Assembly (NCBI RefSeq): GCF_029338235.1
Contig: NZ_CP119785.1
Span: forward strand, 186,001 to 250,000
DNA from: Haloarcula rara
GTDB lineage: Archaea; Halobacteriota; Halobacteria; Halobacteriales; Haloarculaceae
Direction: 5' to 3'
DNA: 64,000 bases
In this document: piece by piece, positions 51,715 to 60,664 of the stretch
Layout of the letters: every line of letters starts with the position of its first letter
Numbering within the stretch: position 1 is the stretch's first letter
Notes under the pieces: generated by a model
What the model was told of the DNA's origin: nothing
The model's database searches: none
Seen by the model: the letters and a program-made list of their open reading frames with translations, nothing else
Made by a program: the position numbers and the translations under genes

Positions 51715-51894
51715 TCAGGAGTCGACCGGGTTGAACGTCCCGTTGATGTCCCACTCGTGCAGACAGTGCGGATTGCCCGACCGTTTCTCGTCGTCGACGA
51801 CGGCGATTCGCCAGGTTATCTCCTCGTCGTCCCACACGTCGTGTCGTCCGCAGCGCTCGCACTCCCGTTCGCGTGGTGAGGTAATCGCTGTCAT
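51715..51894 (-). CDS. HEWD family small zinc-ribbon-like protein
   Basis: This 59-residue protein from ATG 51894 has CERCGRHDVW (CxxC) and then HCLHEWDINGTFNPV, which contains the exact HEWD motif that names a haloarchaeal family. Cys and His residues suggest a single metal site. Function is unknown. It lies between aglB (convergent) and a same-strand hypothetical gene. Confidence 0.8.
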   Translation of the reverse strand: MTAITSPRERECERCGRHDVWDDEEITWRIAVVDDEKRSGNPHCLHEWDINGTFNPVDS

Positions 51895-51973
51895 GTCTGA
51901 GCCAAGCCCGTGAACAGTTATCAGCGTGCCGGTCCACGCAGGGTTTTACCCATTGATCGAGCGGTGGGTCGCG

Positions 51974-52429
51974 CTAGAAGTCGGGGAGGTCGCCGGCGTC
52001 GACCTCCTGGGCCTCCCAGTCGAGGTACTCGTCGGCCAGCACGTCACAGACGACCTGTCCGAGTTCGGTCAGCCCGGCGTTTATCGACGAGACGGTCTCC
52101 CAGGATTCGATATCGGGATGTATCTCCCGCTCACGCCAGTTCTCCGGCAGTCCGGGGGCATGGTAGCCGACCCGTCCCGCAAAGGAGTCCCAGAAGAAAT
52201 CGAACTCGGCGATCAGTTCGAGGTCGGTGACGATGGCCCAGGTCTCCTCGCTGATACCGGTGTCGGCTGCCCACTCGGTGAACGCGTCCGACCAGGCGCC
52301 GTTGGCCAGGGCCTCGGCGAGCTCTTCGCGTCGGTACTCGTCGCCCTGTACGTCCACGTCGTCGTACTCCGTCGCCTCGACGGCTGTCGAGAGCGTCGGC
52401 CGGTCGGGGACAGGAACGTCCAGTGTCAT
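51974..52429 (-). CDS. Conserved haloarchaeal protein, function unknown
   Basis: This 151-residue acidic protein from ATG 52429 is mostly alpha-helical (REELAEALANGAWSDAFTEW, SEETWAIVTDLELIAEFDFF). There is an aromatic-rich centre FFWDSFAGRVGYHAPGLPEN and a C-terminal CDVLADEYLDWEAQEV. No signal peptide, membrane helix or catalytic motif. Same direction as HEWD and PadR genes. I cannot name a family. Confidence 0.65.
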   Translation of the reverse strand: MTLDVPVPDRPTLSTAVEATEYDDVDVQGDEYRREELAEALANGAWSDAFTEWAADTGISEETWAIVTDLELIAEFDFFWDSFAGRVGYHAPGLPENWREREIHPDIESWETVSSINAGLTELGQVVCDVLADEYLDWEAQEVDAGDLPDF

Positions 52430-52509
52430 AGGCACCCTTCGACAGCGAGAAAGATAAACGTCATCGACTGCAGTTGCTGGCCGCCCCGGCGGTGACCAGC
52501 CCGCTGTTG

Positions 52510-52785
52510 TCAGGCCGCGACGTACTGTGACTCCCAGTCCTGTCTCGCGTCGAGCTCGCGTTCGCCGCGTCGGGTCAGCGTGTAGAAGTTGGTCCGCCGG
52601 TCCCGCTGGCCCTTCTCGACGAGCCCTTTCTCGACGAGTGTATCGAGGTTAGGGTAGAGCCGCCCGTGGTTGACCTCGCTCTCGTAGTACCCTTCCAGCT
52701 CCTCCTTGATCGCGAGTCCGTGCGGTTCGTCCAGTCCGGCGATTACGTACAACAGGTCACGCTGGAACCCAGTCAGGTCGTGCAT
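52510..52785 (-). CDS. PadR family transcription regulator
   Basis: This 91-residue protein from ATG 52785 has DLTGFQRDLLYVIAGLDEPH, then LAIKEELEGYYESEVNHGRL and LYPNLDTLVEKGLVEKGQRD, followed by the wing TNFYTLTRRGERELD, the standard PadR winged helix in its short haloarchaeal form. Probable autoregulator through the palindrome at 52837-52853. The gene it serves in addition is not evident; the hypothetical protein downstream is a candidate. Confidence 0.87.
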   Translation of the reverse strand: MHDLTGFQRDLLYVIAGLDEPHGLAIKEELEGYYESEVNHGRLYPNLDTLVEKGLVEKGQRDRRTNFYTLTRRGERELDARQDWESQYVAA

Positions 52786-52836
52786 GTGTCTCAGTTTATC
52801 AGTTGGTGTCCACACATATCATAGTTGCTAAAATAT

Positions 52837-52853
52837 TGGTAAGTAACTTACCA
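52837..52853 (-). promoter_or_regulatory. Perfect palindrome at the PadR promoter
   Basis: TGGTAAGT-a-ACTTACCA is an exact 8+1+8 inverted repeat 52-68 nt upstream of the PadR ATG. It is immediately next to an AT-rich aaaatatt (52830-52837) that serves as TATA/BRE on the minus strand. A typical position for a repressor operator. Seen directly; PadR binding is inference. Confidence 0.6.
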
Positions 52854-53032
52854 TAGGGTTAGCCGTCGCCGTATAGTGGTTACTCCTATACCGTCCTGTA
52901 ATTTAGTAGTAATTTTCTGGCAACGAGGCGCAGATTGCTGGCATCTCTTTACAGTCTGTCATTACCTGGGCCGACCGAACTCCGTGGACAGACCCGACAA
53001 CGGTAAAGGAAGTGACTGTGTAGCCGGGCGTG

Positions 53033-54556
53033 ATGACCGAACACGCGGCGTCGGCGGACGACGAGTTTCCAGAGCCGAGAGGCGAGGGGTCCGTCGAAGT
53101 CGTGGGGACCGCCCACGTCTCCGAGCAGAGCGTCGAGGAAGTGGAATCGACACTCGAAGAGCGGCGTCCAGACGTCGTGGCCGTCGAACTCGACGAGGGC
53201 CGGTACCGCCAGATGCAGGGAGAGACGCCGGACGACCTCGAAGCGAGCGATCTCCTCCAGGGGAACACAGTCTTTCAGTTTCTGGCCTACTGGATGCTGT
53301 CCTACGTCCAGGCTCGACTCGGCGACCGCTTCGACGTCGAGCCCGGCGCCGACATGAAAGCCGCCATCGACACCGCCGAGGAGCTCGGCCTGGGGCTGGC
53401 CCTGGTCGACCGGGACATCCAGACCACCGTCCAGCGGTTCTGGGCCCGTTTGACGGCCCGTGAGAAGCTGACGTTGCTGGGGAGTCTGCTGGGCGAGCTG
53501 GGCCCGCCACTCACCGTCGGGCTGACCGTCGGTGCCGTCTTCGGCGGTGGGTTCGCCGTGGTGGCCGGCGCCTTCCTCGGGACCGTTCTGCTTCCCGCGG
53601 GCGGTTTCGGCGGGACGATACCGGGCGCCCTCGTCGGATTGCTCGATACGCTGCTCGTCATCGTCACGGCGAGTCTCGTCGTTGGACTCCCGCTCGCCTA
53701 TCTGCTGGGACGCCTGCGCGGCGATCCCGAGACCGTCGAGGCGTTCGACATCGAGGAGATGACCGACACCGACGTCGTGAGCGCGATGATGGAGGAGTTC
53801 CGGCAGTTCTCCCCCGGCGGCGCCGAGGCCCTCATCGACGAGCGCGACGCCTTCATCGCTCACCGGCTGGTCGAACTCCGCGAAGCGGGCTATCACGTCG
53901 TCGCCATCGTTGGAGCGGGCCACCGGGAGGGTATCGAGCGCTACCTCGACCACCCCGAGGAACTCCCGCCGATGGACTCGCTGGTCGGCACCGAGAGCGG
54001 CGGCCGGTTTTCACTGTACACGCTCGTGGGCTACGCTATCGGCTTTGCCTTCCTGGTCTTTTTCGGCCTGCTCGTCCTCGGCGGTGCGAGTCAGGCCGTC
54101 TTGCTCGAGCTGTTCGTCGCGCTCGTCGTCGTCAACGCCGTCTGTGCGGGCGGCCTGGCGAAGCTGGCGGGCGCACACTGGTCGTCCGCCGCCGCGGCGG
54201 GCCTCTTTGGCTGGCTGACGAGCCTCTTCCCACTGCTTGCGGCCGGCTGGTTCGCCGGCTACGTCGAACTGCGGTACATCTCCGTCAACGTCGGTGACAT
54301 CGGGAAACTCAACGAGATACTGAGCGACGAGGAGGCTCCCATCGCCGACCTGATGGCGCGGATGCGGGCCGTCCCGCTCTTCCGGCTCATCCTCATCGTC
54401 GCACTGGCCAACGTCGGGAGCGCTGTCGCCTCCTACGTGGTCTTTCCGCTCCTGTTGCCCTATCTGGCGGCTGACATCGGTGGTATCGACGGTGTGACAC
54501 GGCTGCTCTGGGCCGGTATCGAGCAGGGGGCCCAGATACTCGTCGGGGTGCTGTGA
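53033..54556 (+). CDS. TraB/PrgY family protein
   Basis: This 507-residue protein from ATG 53033 has an N-terminal TraB domain with GSVEVVGTAHVSEQSVEEVE (GTAHVS), VVAVELDEGRYRQM, and LALVDRDIQTTVQRFWARLT, and central HVVAIVGAGHREGIERYLDH. The C-terminal ~250 residues are multi-pass membrane (for example LVGYAIGFAFLVFFGLLVLG). The TraB superfamily is related to metal-dependent peptidases and pheromone shutdown proteins. Its stop overlaps the ATG of the M50-like peptidase gene, so the pair is co-translated. Confidence 0.87.
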   Translation: MTEHAASADDEFPEPRGEGSVEVVGTAHVSEQSVEEVESTLEERRPDVVAVELDEGRYRQMQGETPDDLEASDLLQGNTVFQFLAYWMLSYVQARLGDRFDVEPGADMKAAIDTAEELGLGLALVDRDIQTTVQRFWARLTAREKLTLLGSLLGELGPPLTVGLTVGAVFGGGFAVVAGAFLGTVLLPAGGFGGTIPGALVGLLDTLLVIVTASLVVGLPLAYLLGRLRGDPETVEAFDIEEMTDTDVVSAMMEEFRQFSPGGAEALIDERDAFIAHRLVELREAGYHVVAIVGAGHREGIERYLDHPEELPPMDSLVGTESGGRFSLYTLVGYAIGFAFLVFFGLLVLGGASQAVLLELFVALVVVNAVCAGGLAKLAGAHWSSAAAAGLFGWLTSLFPLLAAGWFAGYVELRYISVNVGDIGKLNEILSDEEAPIADLMARMRAVPLFRLILIVALANVGSAVASYVVFPLLLPYLAADIGGIDGVTRLLWAGIEQGAQILVGVL

Positions 54557-55194
54557 TGGAGCTCCGGTTCAGCCAGCGGGAGCTACGGGACCTCGCCATC
54601 GCGTGGCTCGCACTCGGGGTCGCGTTCACGCTCCTCTTAGAGCGCGAGCTCGTCGCCGCACTCGATCTGGGCGGGGATATCGGGGGGCTCGACCCCGCTG
54701 TGGTCGCCGAGACGCTCGTGATAAGCCTGCTGACAGTCGGCGTCGGGTTCCTGCTCCACGAAATCGCACACAAAGTGGTCGCGGTCCGGTTCGGCCAGGT
54801 CGCGGCGTTTCGGGCCGACTACCGGATGCTCGGGTTCGCCGTCGTCGGCGCGCTCGTCGGCTTCCTCTTTGCCGCGCCGGGGGCCGTCGTCCACCGCGGC
54901 CGTCTCACCGCGAAACAGAACGGCCTCATCGCCCTGGCGGGGCCCGTGACGAACCTCCTACTCTCGGTCGTCTTCCTGCTTCCGTTTTTCGTCGTTCTGA
55001 CCACCGGGACGAGCGGCTTTCTGGCGGACCTGGCCACTCGCGGCCTCCAGATAAACCTCCTGTTGGCGGGGTTCAACATGCTTCCTTTCGGCCCGCTGGA
55101 CGGTCGCAAGATTCGCGCCTGGAGCACGCTCGTCTGGGCCGTCGTCGCGATTCCGTCGCTCGTCCTCGCGGTGGGCGCACTGTTCGTGCTCTAG
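54556..55194 (+). CDS. M50 (site-2 protease-like) membrane metalloprotease
   Basis: This 212-residue protein with about six membrane helices has the zinc motif HEIAH at residues 68-72 (VGFLLHEIAHKVVAVRFG), a GxxAxxPxGN-like loop in LIALAGPVTNLLLSV and the third-ligand motif NMLPFGPLDGRKI near residue 190, all as in S2P/M50 enzymes. It cleaves membrane proteins within the bilayer. Start ATG overlaps the TraB stop (TGATG). The frequent TraB-M50 pairing suggests joint membrane proteolysis; specific substrates unknown. Confidence 0.85.
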   Translation: MELRFSQRELRDLAIAWLALGVAFTLLLERELVAALDLGGDIGGLDPAVVAETLVISLLTVGVGFLLHEIAHKVVAVRFGQVAAFRADYRMLGFAVVGALVGFLFAAPGAVVHRGRLTAKQNGLIALAGPVTNLLLSVVFLLPFFVVLTTGTSGFLADLATRGLQINLLLAGFNMLPFGPLDGRKIRAWSTLVWAVVAIPSLVLAVGALFVL

Positions 55195-55315
55195 ACAGCG
55201 CGTGAGTGGGACTTTCGAGACAGCCGTCGGCTCTCGGCGCTGGTCGAAGCGAACGTGGACGCCACCGCACCGGGGGAACGATGCTCTTTTGCCCGCCCCA
55301 CGCACCGTCTTCGGT

Positions 55316-56329
55316 ATGACCGAGGACAACGCGAACCCGGACGAAGCGGGCGACGAGGAGGAGGGGCTGACCTACGCGGAGACGGGTGTCGACATCGACG
55401 CGAGCGAGGCGGCTACGAAGGCGCTCATCGGCGCAGCGGGCGAGTTCGAGGGCGACTACGCTGGCCTCGTGGACATCGGTGACCAGTATCTGGCGCTGGC
55501 CACCGACGGCGTCGGCACCAAACTGCTGGTGGCCGAAGCCATCGACGACTACTCCACTATCGGCATCGACTGCATGGCGATGAACGCCAACGACCTGCTG
55601 GCCGCTGGTGTCGAACCCGTCGCATTCGTCGACTATCTCGCCGTCGAGACACCGGACGAGGAGACGAGCGAGGACATCGGTGCTGGCCTACGCGAGGGCG
55701 CCAAGCGCGCAGGCGTCGCACTCGTCGGCGGGGAGACGGCCGTGATGCCCGACGTCATCAAGGGGCTAGACATCGCCGGTACCTGTGCCGGGCTGGCGCC
55801 CAAGGACGCCGTCTTCCCCGGCGAAGCCGAGCCCGGCGACGCCATCGTCGGCTGGTCCTCTTCGGGTATCCACTCGAACGGGCTGACCCTTGCCCGGGAA
55901 GCGGTGACCAGAAATCACGACTACACCGACCCGTTCCCGCCCGAACCCGAGCAGTCCATCGCCGAGGCGCTGCTGACCCCGACGCGAATCTACAGCGAGG
56001 TGTTGGCGCCGCTCCGTGACGCCGAGACCCACGCCGCCGCCCACGTCACCGGCGGCGGGTGGACGAACCTCACGCGGATGGGCGCAGTCCACTACGAGAT
56101 TACCGACGCGTTCGACCCCCAGCCCGTCTTCGAGTTCGTCCAGGAGGAGGGCAACGTCGACGACGAGGAGATGCATCGGACGTTCAACATGGGGACCGGG
56201 TTCGTCGCGGCGCTTCCGGAAGCTGACGCCGAGGCAGTCGTCGAAGCGAGCGAAGACGCCCGGGTTATCGGACACGTCGAGGACGGCGAAGAAGCGGTCT
56301 CGATTCGCGGGCTGGAACTTCGGTGCTGA
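55316..56329 (+). CDS. purM: Phosphoribosylformylglycinamidine cyclo-ligase (AIR synthetase)
   Basis: This 337-residue protein from ATG 55316 has LTYAETGVDIDASEAATKAL, LALATDGVGTKLLVAEAIDD, IGIDCMAMNANDLLAAGVEP and VALVGGETAVMPDVIKGLDI, then the HVTGGGWTNLTRM block. All are signature regions of PurM. It makes 5-aminoimidazole ribotide in purine synthesis using ATP. Soluble, standalone transcription unit; no other pur gene adjoins. Secure call. Confidence 0.95.
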   Translation: MTEDNANPDEAGDEEEGLTYAETGVDIDASEAATKALIGAAGEFEGDYAGLVDIGDQYLALATDGVGTKLLVAEAIDDYSTIGIDCMAMNANDLLAAGVEPVAFVDYLAVETPDEETSEDIGAGLREGAKRAGVALVGGETAVMPDVIKGLDIAGTCAGLAPKDAVFPGEAEPGDAIVGWSSSGIHSNGLTLAREAVTRNHDYTDPFPPEPEQSIAEALLTPTRIYSEVLAPLRDAETHAAAHVTGGGWTNLTRMGAVHYEITDAFDPQPVFEFVQEEGNVDDEEMHRTFNMGTGFVAALPEADAEAVVEASEDARVIGHVEDGEEAVSIRGLELRC

Positions 56330-56388
56330 AGCTGAGAACTCGCGAAGTAGACGGGATGGATGGGTCGTTCAGTGACAGTCGGCCCGTC

Positions 56389-56538
56389 TCAGCGAGTGTC
56401 TGGAGCCGTCTCTTCGGCGATTCGCAACTGGAGAGCCGCTCGGATGTGATAGCGTGCCGAGTCGTCCTCCGCTTCCCGGAGGGCGGCCTTTAGATGAGTA
56501 TCCAGTGAACTCTCTGATATGGTCACTGATAAAATCAT
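56389..56538 (-). CDS. Small haloarchaeal protein (49 residues)
   Basis: From ATG 56538 (or GTG shortly after) the product is SVTISESSLDTHLKAALREA, then EDDSARYHIRAALQLRIAEE and a short end. It is one amphipathic helix pair with halophile composition and good codon third positions. The ARYHIRxALQL string looks like a recurrent haloarchaeal small-protein type. No function known. Sits alone between purM (convergent) and the XRE-CBS gene. Confidence 0.5.
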   Translation of the reverse strand: MILSVTISESSLDTHLKAALREAEDDSARYHIRAALQLRIAEETAPDTR

Positions 56539-56636
56539 TCACGTATCCCCGTATTATAGTTGTGACTCGGTTTTTCGAGGTAGTAGCCGCCTAACGCACG
56601 AAGGTGAGAACTGCACACATACACCGGGTAGCTCAC

Positions 56637-57179
56637 TCAACTGACCGTGCGGGCGATATCGGCTTCGGTGATGACGCCGACGGTTCGGCCGTCCTCGACG
56701 ACCATCACCGCCGCGTTGTGGTTGAGATACGCGTCGACCTCGTCGATGGTGGCGTCGGGTTCGACGGTGGCGATGGACTCGTGCATCACCTCGGCGACGG
56801 GGAGTTCGCCGACGTTCTCCTCCGGTCGCTGGCGGATATCGGAGTTGCCGATGAGCCCCTGGGGCGAGCCGTCACGGATGACGGGCACCTGCGAGTACCC
56901 CTTCTCGTCCATCAGTTCCTTGCTCTGGTGGACCGAGTCGTCCGGCGCCACGCTCACTACAGGGGAATTCATTACGTCGCGGGCGCGGATGATTCCGCCC
57001 TCGGCCTCATCGAGGGCATTGACGATGCGCCGCAGTGTCGAGAGGCGTGGGTCCACGTCACCGCCTTCGATGCGGGCGATGAGCGGCTGTGAGACGTCGG
57101 CGTGTTCGGCCAGCTCGCTCTGAGTGAGCTCCAGTTCGTTTCGGCGCTCCCGCAGGTCCTCGGGCGTCGGCAAGTCCAT
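56637..57179 (-). CDS. XRE helix-turn-helix regulator with tandem CBS domains
   Basis: In this 180-residue protein, residues ~4-60 form an XRE HTH (DLRERRNELELTQSELAEHA, VSQPLIARIEGGDVDPRLST). CBS1 (ARDVMNSPVVSVAPDDSVHQ) and CBS2 (VAEVMHESIATVEPDATIDE, VVEDGRTVGVITEADIAR) follow. CBS pairs bind adenine nucleotides, so it may act as an energy-state sensor. A TATA-like ttttttaatta is about 25-35 nt upstream. Such archaeal HTH-CBS proteins occur as single genes. Confidence 0.88.
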   Translation of the reverse strand: MDLPTPEDLRERRNELELTQSELAEHADVSQPLIARIEGGDVDPRLSTLRRIVNALDEAEGGIIRARDVMNSPVVSVAPDDSVHQSKELMDEKGYSQVPVIRDGSPQGLIGNSDIRQRPEENVGELPVAEVMHESIATVEPDATIDEVDAYLNHNAAVMVVEDGRTVGVITEADIARTVS

Positions 57180-57305
57180 AGTACGTCATAACTCGGGGTA
57201 ATTAAAAAACCCTGGGTCCCCACAGCCAGACGGAGTGTTGGAATCGTTTCGGATAGCTCGACGCCCAAGTCGGCCCGTTCCGGTACCCCCCGACACCAAT
57301 CCGTC

Positions 57306-57674
57306 TCAGGCCTCGGCTTCGGCGTCGTCGTCTTCCTCGGTCTCGAACACTTCGATGACTTTCAGAGGGACGTCTCGCAGGGCGCCGCCGACTTCGCTTT
57401 TCGCGATGCGCTGGGCGTGCTCGACGGATTCAGCGTTGAAAATGTCTATCTCCAGGACTAGCCCGACGAGGGCGGTATCGGCGGCAATAAACGCCGAGTC
57501 GAACGGCTCGCCACAGGCCGGACAGCCCGTCGCGCCGACCTCGACCTCGACGTAGTCCATATCTGACTCGTTCAGGCGCTTGCCCGCTTCGCTGACGGCG
57601 ACGCCGATAGCATCGTCGATATCCTCTACGTCGCGGACCAACCAGGCGGCTTCCATCGCCACGAGATAGTTCAT
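57306..57674 (-). CDS. DUF555 (UPF0212) family protein
   Basis: This 122-residue protein has YLVAMEAAWLVRDVEDIDDA, then VEVEVGATGCPACGEPFDSA with a CPxCG knuckle, and FNAESVEHAQRIAKSEVGGA and VPLKVIEVFE. These are the conserved features of the archaeal UPF0212 family. Function unknown; single metal site likely. Acidic tail is typical of halophiles. Divergent from the proteasome region. Confidence 0.87.
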   Translation of the reverse strand: MNYLVAMEAAWLVRDVEDIDDAIGVAVSEAGKRLNESDMDYVEVEVGATGCPACGEPFDSAFIAADTALVGLVLEIDIFNAESVEHAQRIAKSEVGGALRDVPLKVIEVFETEEDDDAEAEA

Positions 57675-57910
57675 AACTCAGTTCAGGAAGGCTGGCTACT
57701 CGTTAGTTGCGGTTCGCGGCCGCCGCGCACGTCACCGTTACTATCGTCATAAGTTATGGGAAGTAGGGCCCAACCTTGCCGCCGAGTTACGCCCCGACCC
57801 CGACGAAGACCTGTTTCAGTTGCCCCAGCTACAACTCAGACTGAACCGCAAGACGGCGGCGCCTCTATCTCTCACGAACTATCAGACATACACCAGTACG
57901 GCCCCGAACA

Positions 57911-57919
57911 CTTATATAC
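57911..57919 (+). promoter_or_regulatory. TATA box of the small membrane protein gene
   Basis: cttatatac lies 31-39 nt before the ATG at 57950 and is the clearest TATA-like string in this part of the window. A second one (gttttatc, 58146-58153) precedes psmB at 58180 by about 30 nt, so both genes seem to have their own promoters. Confidence 0.5.
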
Positions 57920-57949
57920 TGGTTTGGCCCACGGTCGAGTGAAGCGACA

Positions 57950-58120
57950 ATGGCTGCCCGACTGCACACCGCAACGATATTCGCACTGTACCAGCTCACC
58001 CTGCTCGCCGGCATCGTCCTGCTGCCGGTGGCGATGGTCACCGAGCGACTCGGCGTTCGCCTCCCCATCGACCGCGCCGTCAACGGGCTCAACCAGGCCT
58101 ACGAACAGTCCCGGGAGTGA
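57950..58120 (+). CDS. Small single-pass membrane protein
   Basis: The 56-residue protein is MAARLHTATIFALYQLTLLA, then GIVLLPVAMVTERLGVRLPI and a short hydrophilic end (DRAVNGLNQAYEQSRE). One transmembrane helix with N-terminal positive charge. Clear promoter (57911-57919) and psmB 60 bp downstream. Composition strongly coding. Family not named by me; a haloarchaeal conserved small protein is likely. Confidence 0.7.
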   Translation: MAARLHTATIFALYQLTLLAGIVLLPVAMVTERLGVRLPIDRAVNGLNQAYEQSRE

Positions 58121-58179
58121 TCGGTATACGCAGCCACGTCACCACAGTTTTATCAGCGCCCGCCTGCTACCGGGCGATA

Positions 58180-58899
58180 ATGAACGAGCCGAACTCACCG
58201 CTTTCCCAGCCACCGACAGCCGACCGGTTCCAGACGGACCCCTACGAGCCGGAGGTCGGGTCGCTGCCCGACCGCTCCGGTCAGGACACCGAGAAAGTCA
58301 ACAAGACCGGGACGACCACCATCGGCATCACGACCAGCGAGGGCGTCGTCATCGCCACCGATATGCGGGCCTCGCTGGGCGGTCGGTTCGTCTCCAACAA
58401 GAACGTCCAGAAGGTCGAACAGATCCACCCGAACGCGGCCCTGACCCTCGTCGGCAGCGTCGGCGGCGCCCAGTCCTTTATCCGCTCGCTCCGGGCCGAG
58501 GTCAACCTCTACGAGGCCCGCCGCGGCGAGGACATGAGTATGCAGGCCCTCTCGACGCTCGCGGGGAACTTCGCCCGTGGGGGTCCCTTCTTCGCTATCA
58601 ATCCCATCCTCGGCGGCGTCGACGATGACGGCCACCACGTCTACTCCATCGACCCGGCTGGCGGCGTCATGCAGGACGATTACACGGTGACGGGCTCCGG
58701 TCTCACCGTCGCCTACGGGACCCTCGAGGACCGCTACGAGGACGACATGTCCAACGAGGAAGCCAAGGAGGTCGCCGCTGCCGCCATCAACGCCGCCGCC
58801 GAGCGCGACACCGGCTCCGGTAACGGCATCTACCTCGCCGACGTGACGAGCGAGGGCGTGGATATCAACGGCTACGACTTCGACGAGCTGCTACAGTAG
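58180..58899 (+). CDS. psmB: Proteasome beta subunit
   Basis: This 239-residue protein from ATG 58180 has a 44-residue propeptide ending NKTG, followed by the mature N-terminus TTTIGITTSEGVVIATDMRA. The catalytic Thr is residue 45, with the Lys/Arg and SGG-like features of NTN-hydrolases downstream (LTLVGSVGGAQSFIRSL, GSGNGIYLADVTSEG). It forms the proteolytic inner rings of the 20S core particle. Stop codon TAG merges with the first bases of the three-hairpin element downstream. Confidence 0.95.
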   Translation: MNEPNSPLSQPPTADRFQTDPYEPEVGSLPDRSGQDTEKVNKTGTTTIGITTSEGVVIATDMRASLGGRFVSNKNVQKVEQIHPNAALTLVGSVGGAQSFIRSLRAEVNLYEARRGEDMSMQALSTLAGNFARGGPFFAINPILGGVDDDGHHVYSIDPAGGVMQDDYTVTGSGLTVAYGTLEDRYEDDMSNEEAKEVAAAAINAAAERDTGSGNGIYLADVTSEGVDINGYDFDELLQ

Positions 58900-59040
58900 T
58901 ACCTTTTTACTGCAGGGGGTTTCCTCGGGCCTTCGGCCCTGCGGGAACCCCCGCTTGCAAAAATCTACGCTAAAAAGGCCGAACTCGCGGCTCAGCCGCG
59001 AGTTCGGTGAAACCGCTCGCCGATGGCGAGCGGTATGCTC
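58897..59040 (+). repeat. Three-hairpin modular intergenic element, copy A
   Basis: Starts in the psmB stop with tagtacctttttactgc. Hairpin 1 follows (GGTTTCC ... GGGAACC stem, inner GGGCC-TTCG-GGCCC), then the linker gcaaaaatctacgctaaaaa. Hairpin 2 is an arm pair ccgaactcgcgg / ccgcgagttcgg, then the linker gtgaaaccgctc, hairpin 3 closing on gagcggtatgctc. The same order of linkers, with different stems, appears inverted at 62202-62353. A further GC-rich non-coding stretch with short palindromes fills 59041-59205. Confidence 0.75.
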
Positions 59041-59205
59041 ACTGTAGACAGCCACGCCCTCCCCAGCCGACTGCGTTGCTCGGCTCGCAGGGCTCGCCTG
59101 CGCTACTCATCCCTCGCACAATGTCGTCGCGCCACAAGGGCGCGATAGCGCGCGCCGGGCTACCTGAGCCGGGAGAACTAAACACCGAGAAATCGCAATA
59201 GGGGT

Positions 59206-60564
59206 ATGGAACTGTTCGGGACGGCCGGGATTCGCGGCGGGGTCGACGAGCGGGTCACGCCCGAGCTGGCCCTGTCGGTCGGACAAGCGGCGGGGCAGGA
59301 CGGCGAGGAGTTCGTCGTGGGTCACGACGGCAGAGTCACGTCGCCGTCGCTCGCCGACGCTGTGGCCTCGGGACTGGAGAGCGCCGGGGTGCAAGTGAGC
59401 CGGGTCGGGCAGGTCCCGACGCCCGCGCTGGCGTACGCCTCGCGAGGGCGCCGAGGCGTGATGGTAACCGCGAGCCACAATCCGCCGACCGACAACGGGC
59501 TGAAACTGTTTGTCGACGGCCAAGAGTACGACGACGAGGCCGAGTCTGCCATCGAACGGCGGGTCAAGGACGGGGCCACACCGTCGTCGTGGGATACGTG
59601 GGGCAGCTCCCTCACCGAGGACGTCCTGCCGACGTATCGGACTGCTGTGGCCGACTACGCCCGAGGGTTCGGGGCCGACCCCGACCGACTGACCGTCGCC
59701 GTCGACTGTGGCAACGGGATGGCCAGTGTCGGGACGCCGCTGGTCCTGCGAGCCCTCGGCGCGGACGTCGTCTCGACGGAGGCCAACGTCGACGGTCACT
59801 TCCCGGCCAGAGAGAGCAAACCCACGCCGGAGACGCTGGCGCAGTTCAGCCGGTTCGTGGCCGACACGACCGCCGACCTGGGGGTCGCCCACGACGGCGA
59901 CGCCGACCGAATCGTCGTCCTCGACAGTGACGGCGATATCGTCCACGAAGACACCGTGCTGGCGATGTTGGCAGAACAGTACACCGCCGCAGCGACCGTC
60001 GAGGATCCCGTGGTCGTGACGACACCGAACGCCTCCGGCCGCATCGACGAGCGCGTCGAAGCCGCGGGTGGGCGCGTCGAGCGAGTCCGCCTTGGCGCAC
60101 TGCACGAGGGCATCGCTCGCGTGCGAGCGGGGGCGATGAGCGACACCGTGGTCGTCTTCGCTGCCGAGCCATGGAAGCACGTCCACCCCGCCTTCGGCGG
60201 GTGGATAGACGGCGTCGCGAGCGCGGCTGTTATCACGCGGCTGGTGGCAGCCGAGGGGCTGGCAAAGCGCCGCGCCGCGATAACCGAACGGCCCTACCGG
60301 AAGGTGAGTGTCGACTGTCCCGACGCTCGCAAGCCCGCGGTGATGACTGCCCTGGAAACCGAGCTCCCCGACACGTTCCCCGATAGCGACGTCGCCACCG
60401 ACCACGGCGTGCGCCTCACCTTTCCCGACGATTCGTGGGCGCTCGTCCGACCGAGCGGCACCGAGCCCTACGTCCGCATCTACGCCGAGAGCGACGCAGT
60501 AGAGACCCTCGTTGCGGACGTGCGAGCGGTCGTCGAATCTGCGGTCGAATCGGCAGGGCACTGA
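59206..60564 (+). CDS. Phosphoglucomutase / phosphomannomutase family protein
   Basis: This 452-residue protein has MELFGTAGIRGGVDERVTPE, the phosphoserine motif VMVTASHNPPTDNG (Ser90), the metal motif VAHDGDADRIVVLDSDGD and the C-terminal phosphate-binding RPSGTEPYVRIYAES, giving all four PGM/PMM active-site parts. It converts hexose-6-phosphate to hexose-1-phosphate (Glc, Man or GlcN), the input for sugar-nucleotide synthesis. Start ATG 59206. Substrate preference cannot be set by eye. Confidence 0.92.
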   Translation: MELFGTAGIRGGVDERVTPELALSVGQAAGQDGEEFVVGHDGRVTSPSLADAVASGLESAGVQVSRVGQVPTPALAYASRGRRGVMVTASHNPPTDNGLKLFVDGQEYDDEAESAIERRVKDGATPSSWDTWGSSLTEDVLPTYRTAVADYARGFGADPDRLTVAVDCGNGMASVGTPLVLRALGADVVSTEANVDGHFPARESKPTPETLAQFSRFVADTTADLGVAHDGDADRIVVLDSDGDIVHEDTVLAMLAEQYTAAATVEDPVVVTTPNASGRIDERVEAAGGRVERVRLGALHEGIARVRAGAMSDTVVVFAAEPWKHVHPAFGGWIDGVASAAVITRLVAAEGLAKRRAAITERPYRKVSVDCPDARKPAVMTALETELPDTFPDSDVATDHGVRLTFPDDSWALVRPSGTEPYVRIYAESDAVETLVADVRAVVESAVESAGH

Positions 60565-60664
60565 CGACAGTTGCGGGCGGTGAGCCGAGCACAGTGAAGC
60601 GAGACTCGTCGTGGCGCAGCTCCGACGGCGGTGGGTATTTCCCCCCGCCGCGCGAGGCCGGGGT

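Noticed and set aside
59107..60561. 484-codon minus-strand open frame
   Set aside because: Exactly opposite the phosphohexomutase, whose active-site motifs are all present.
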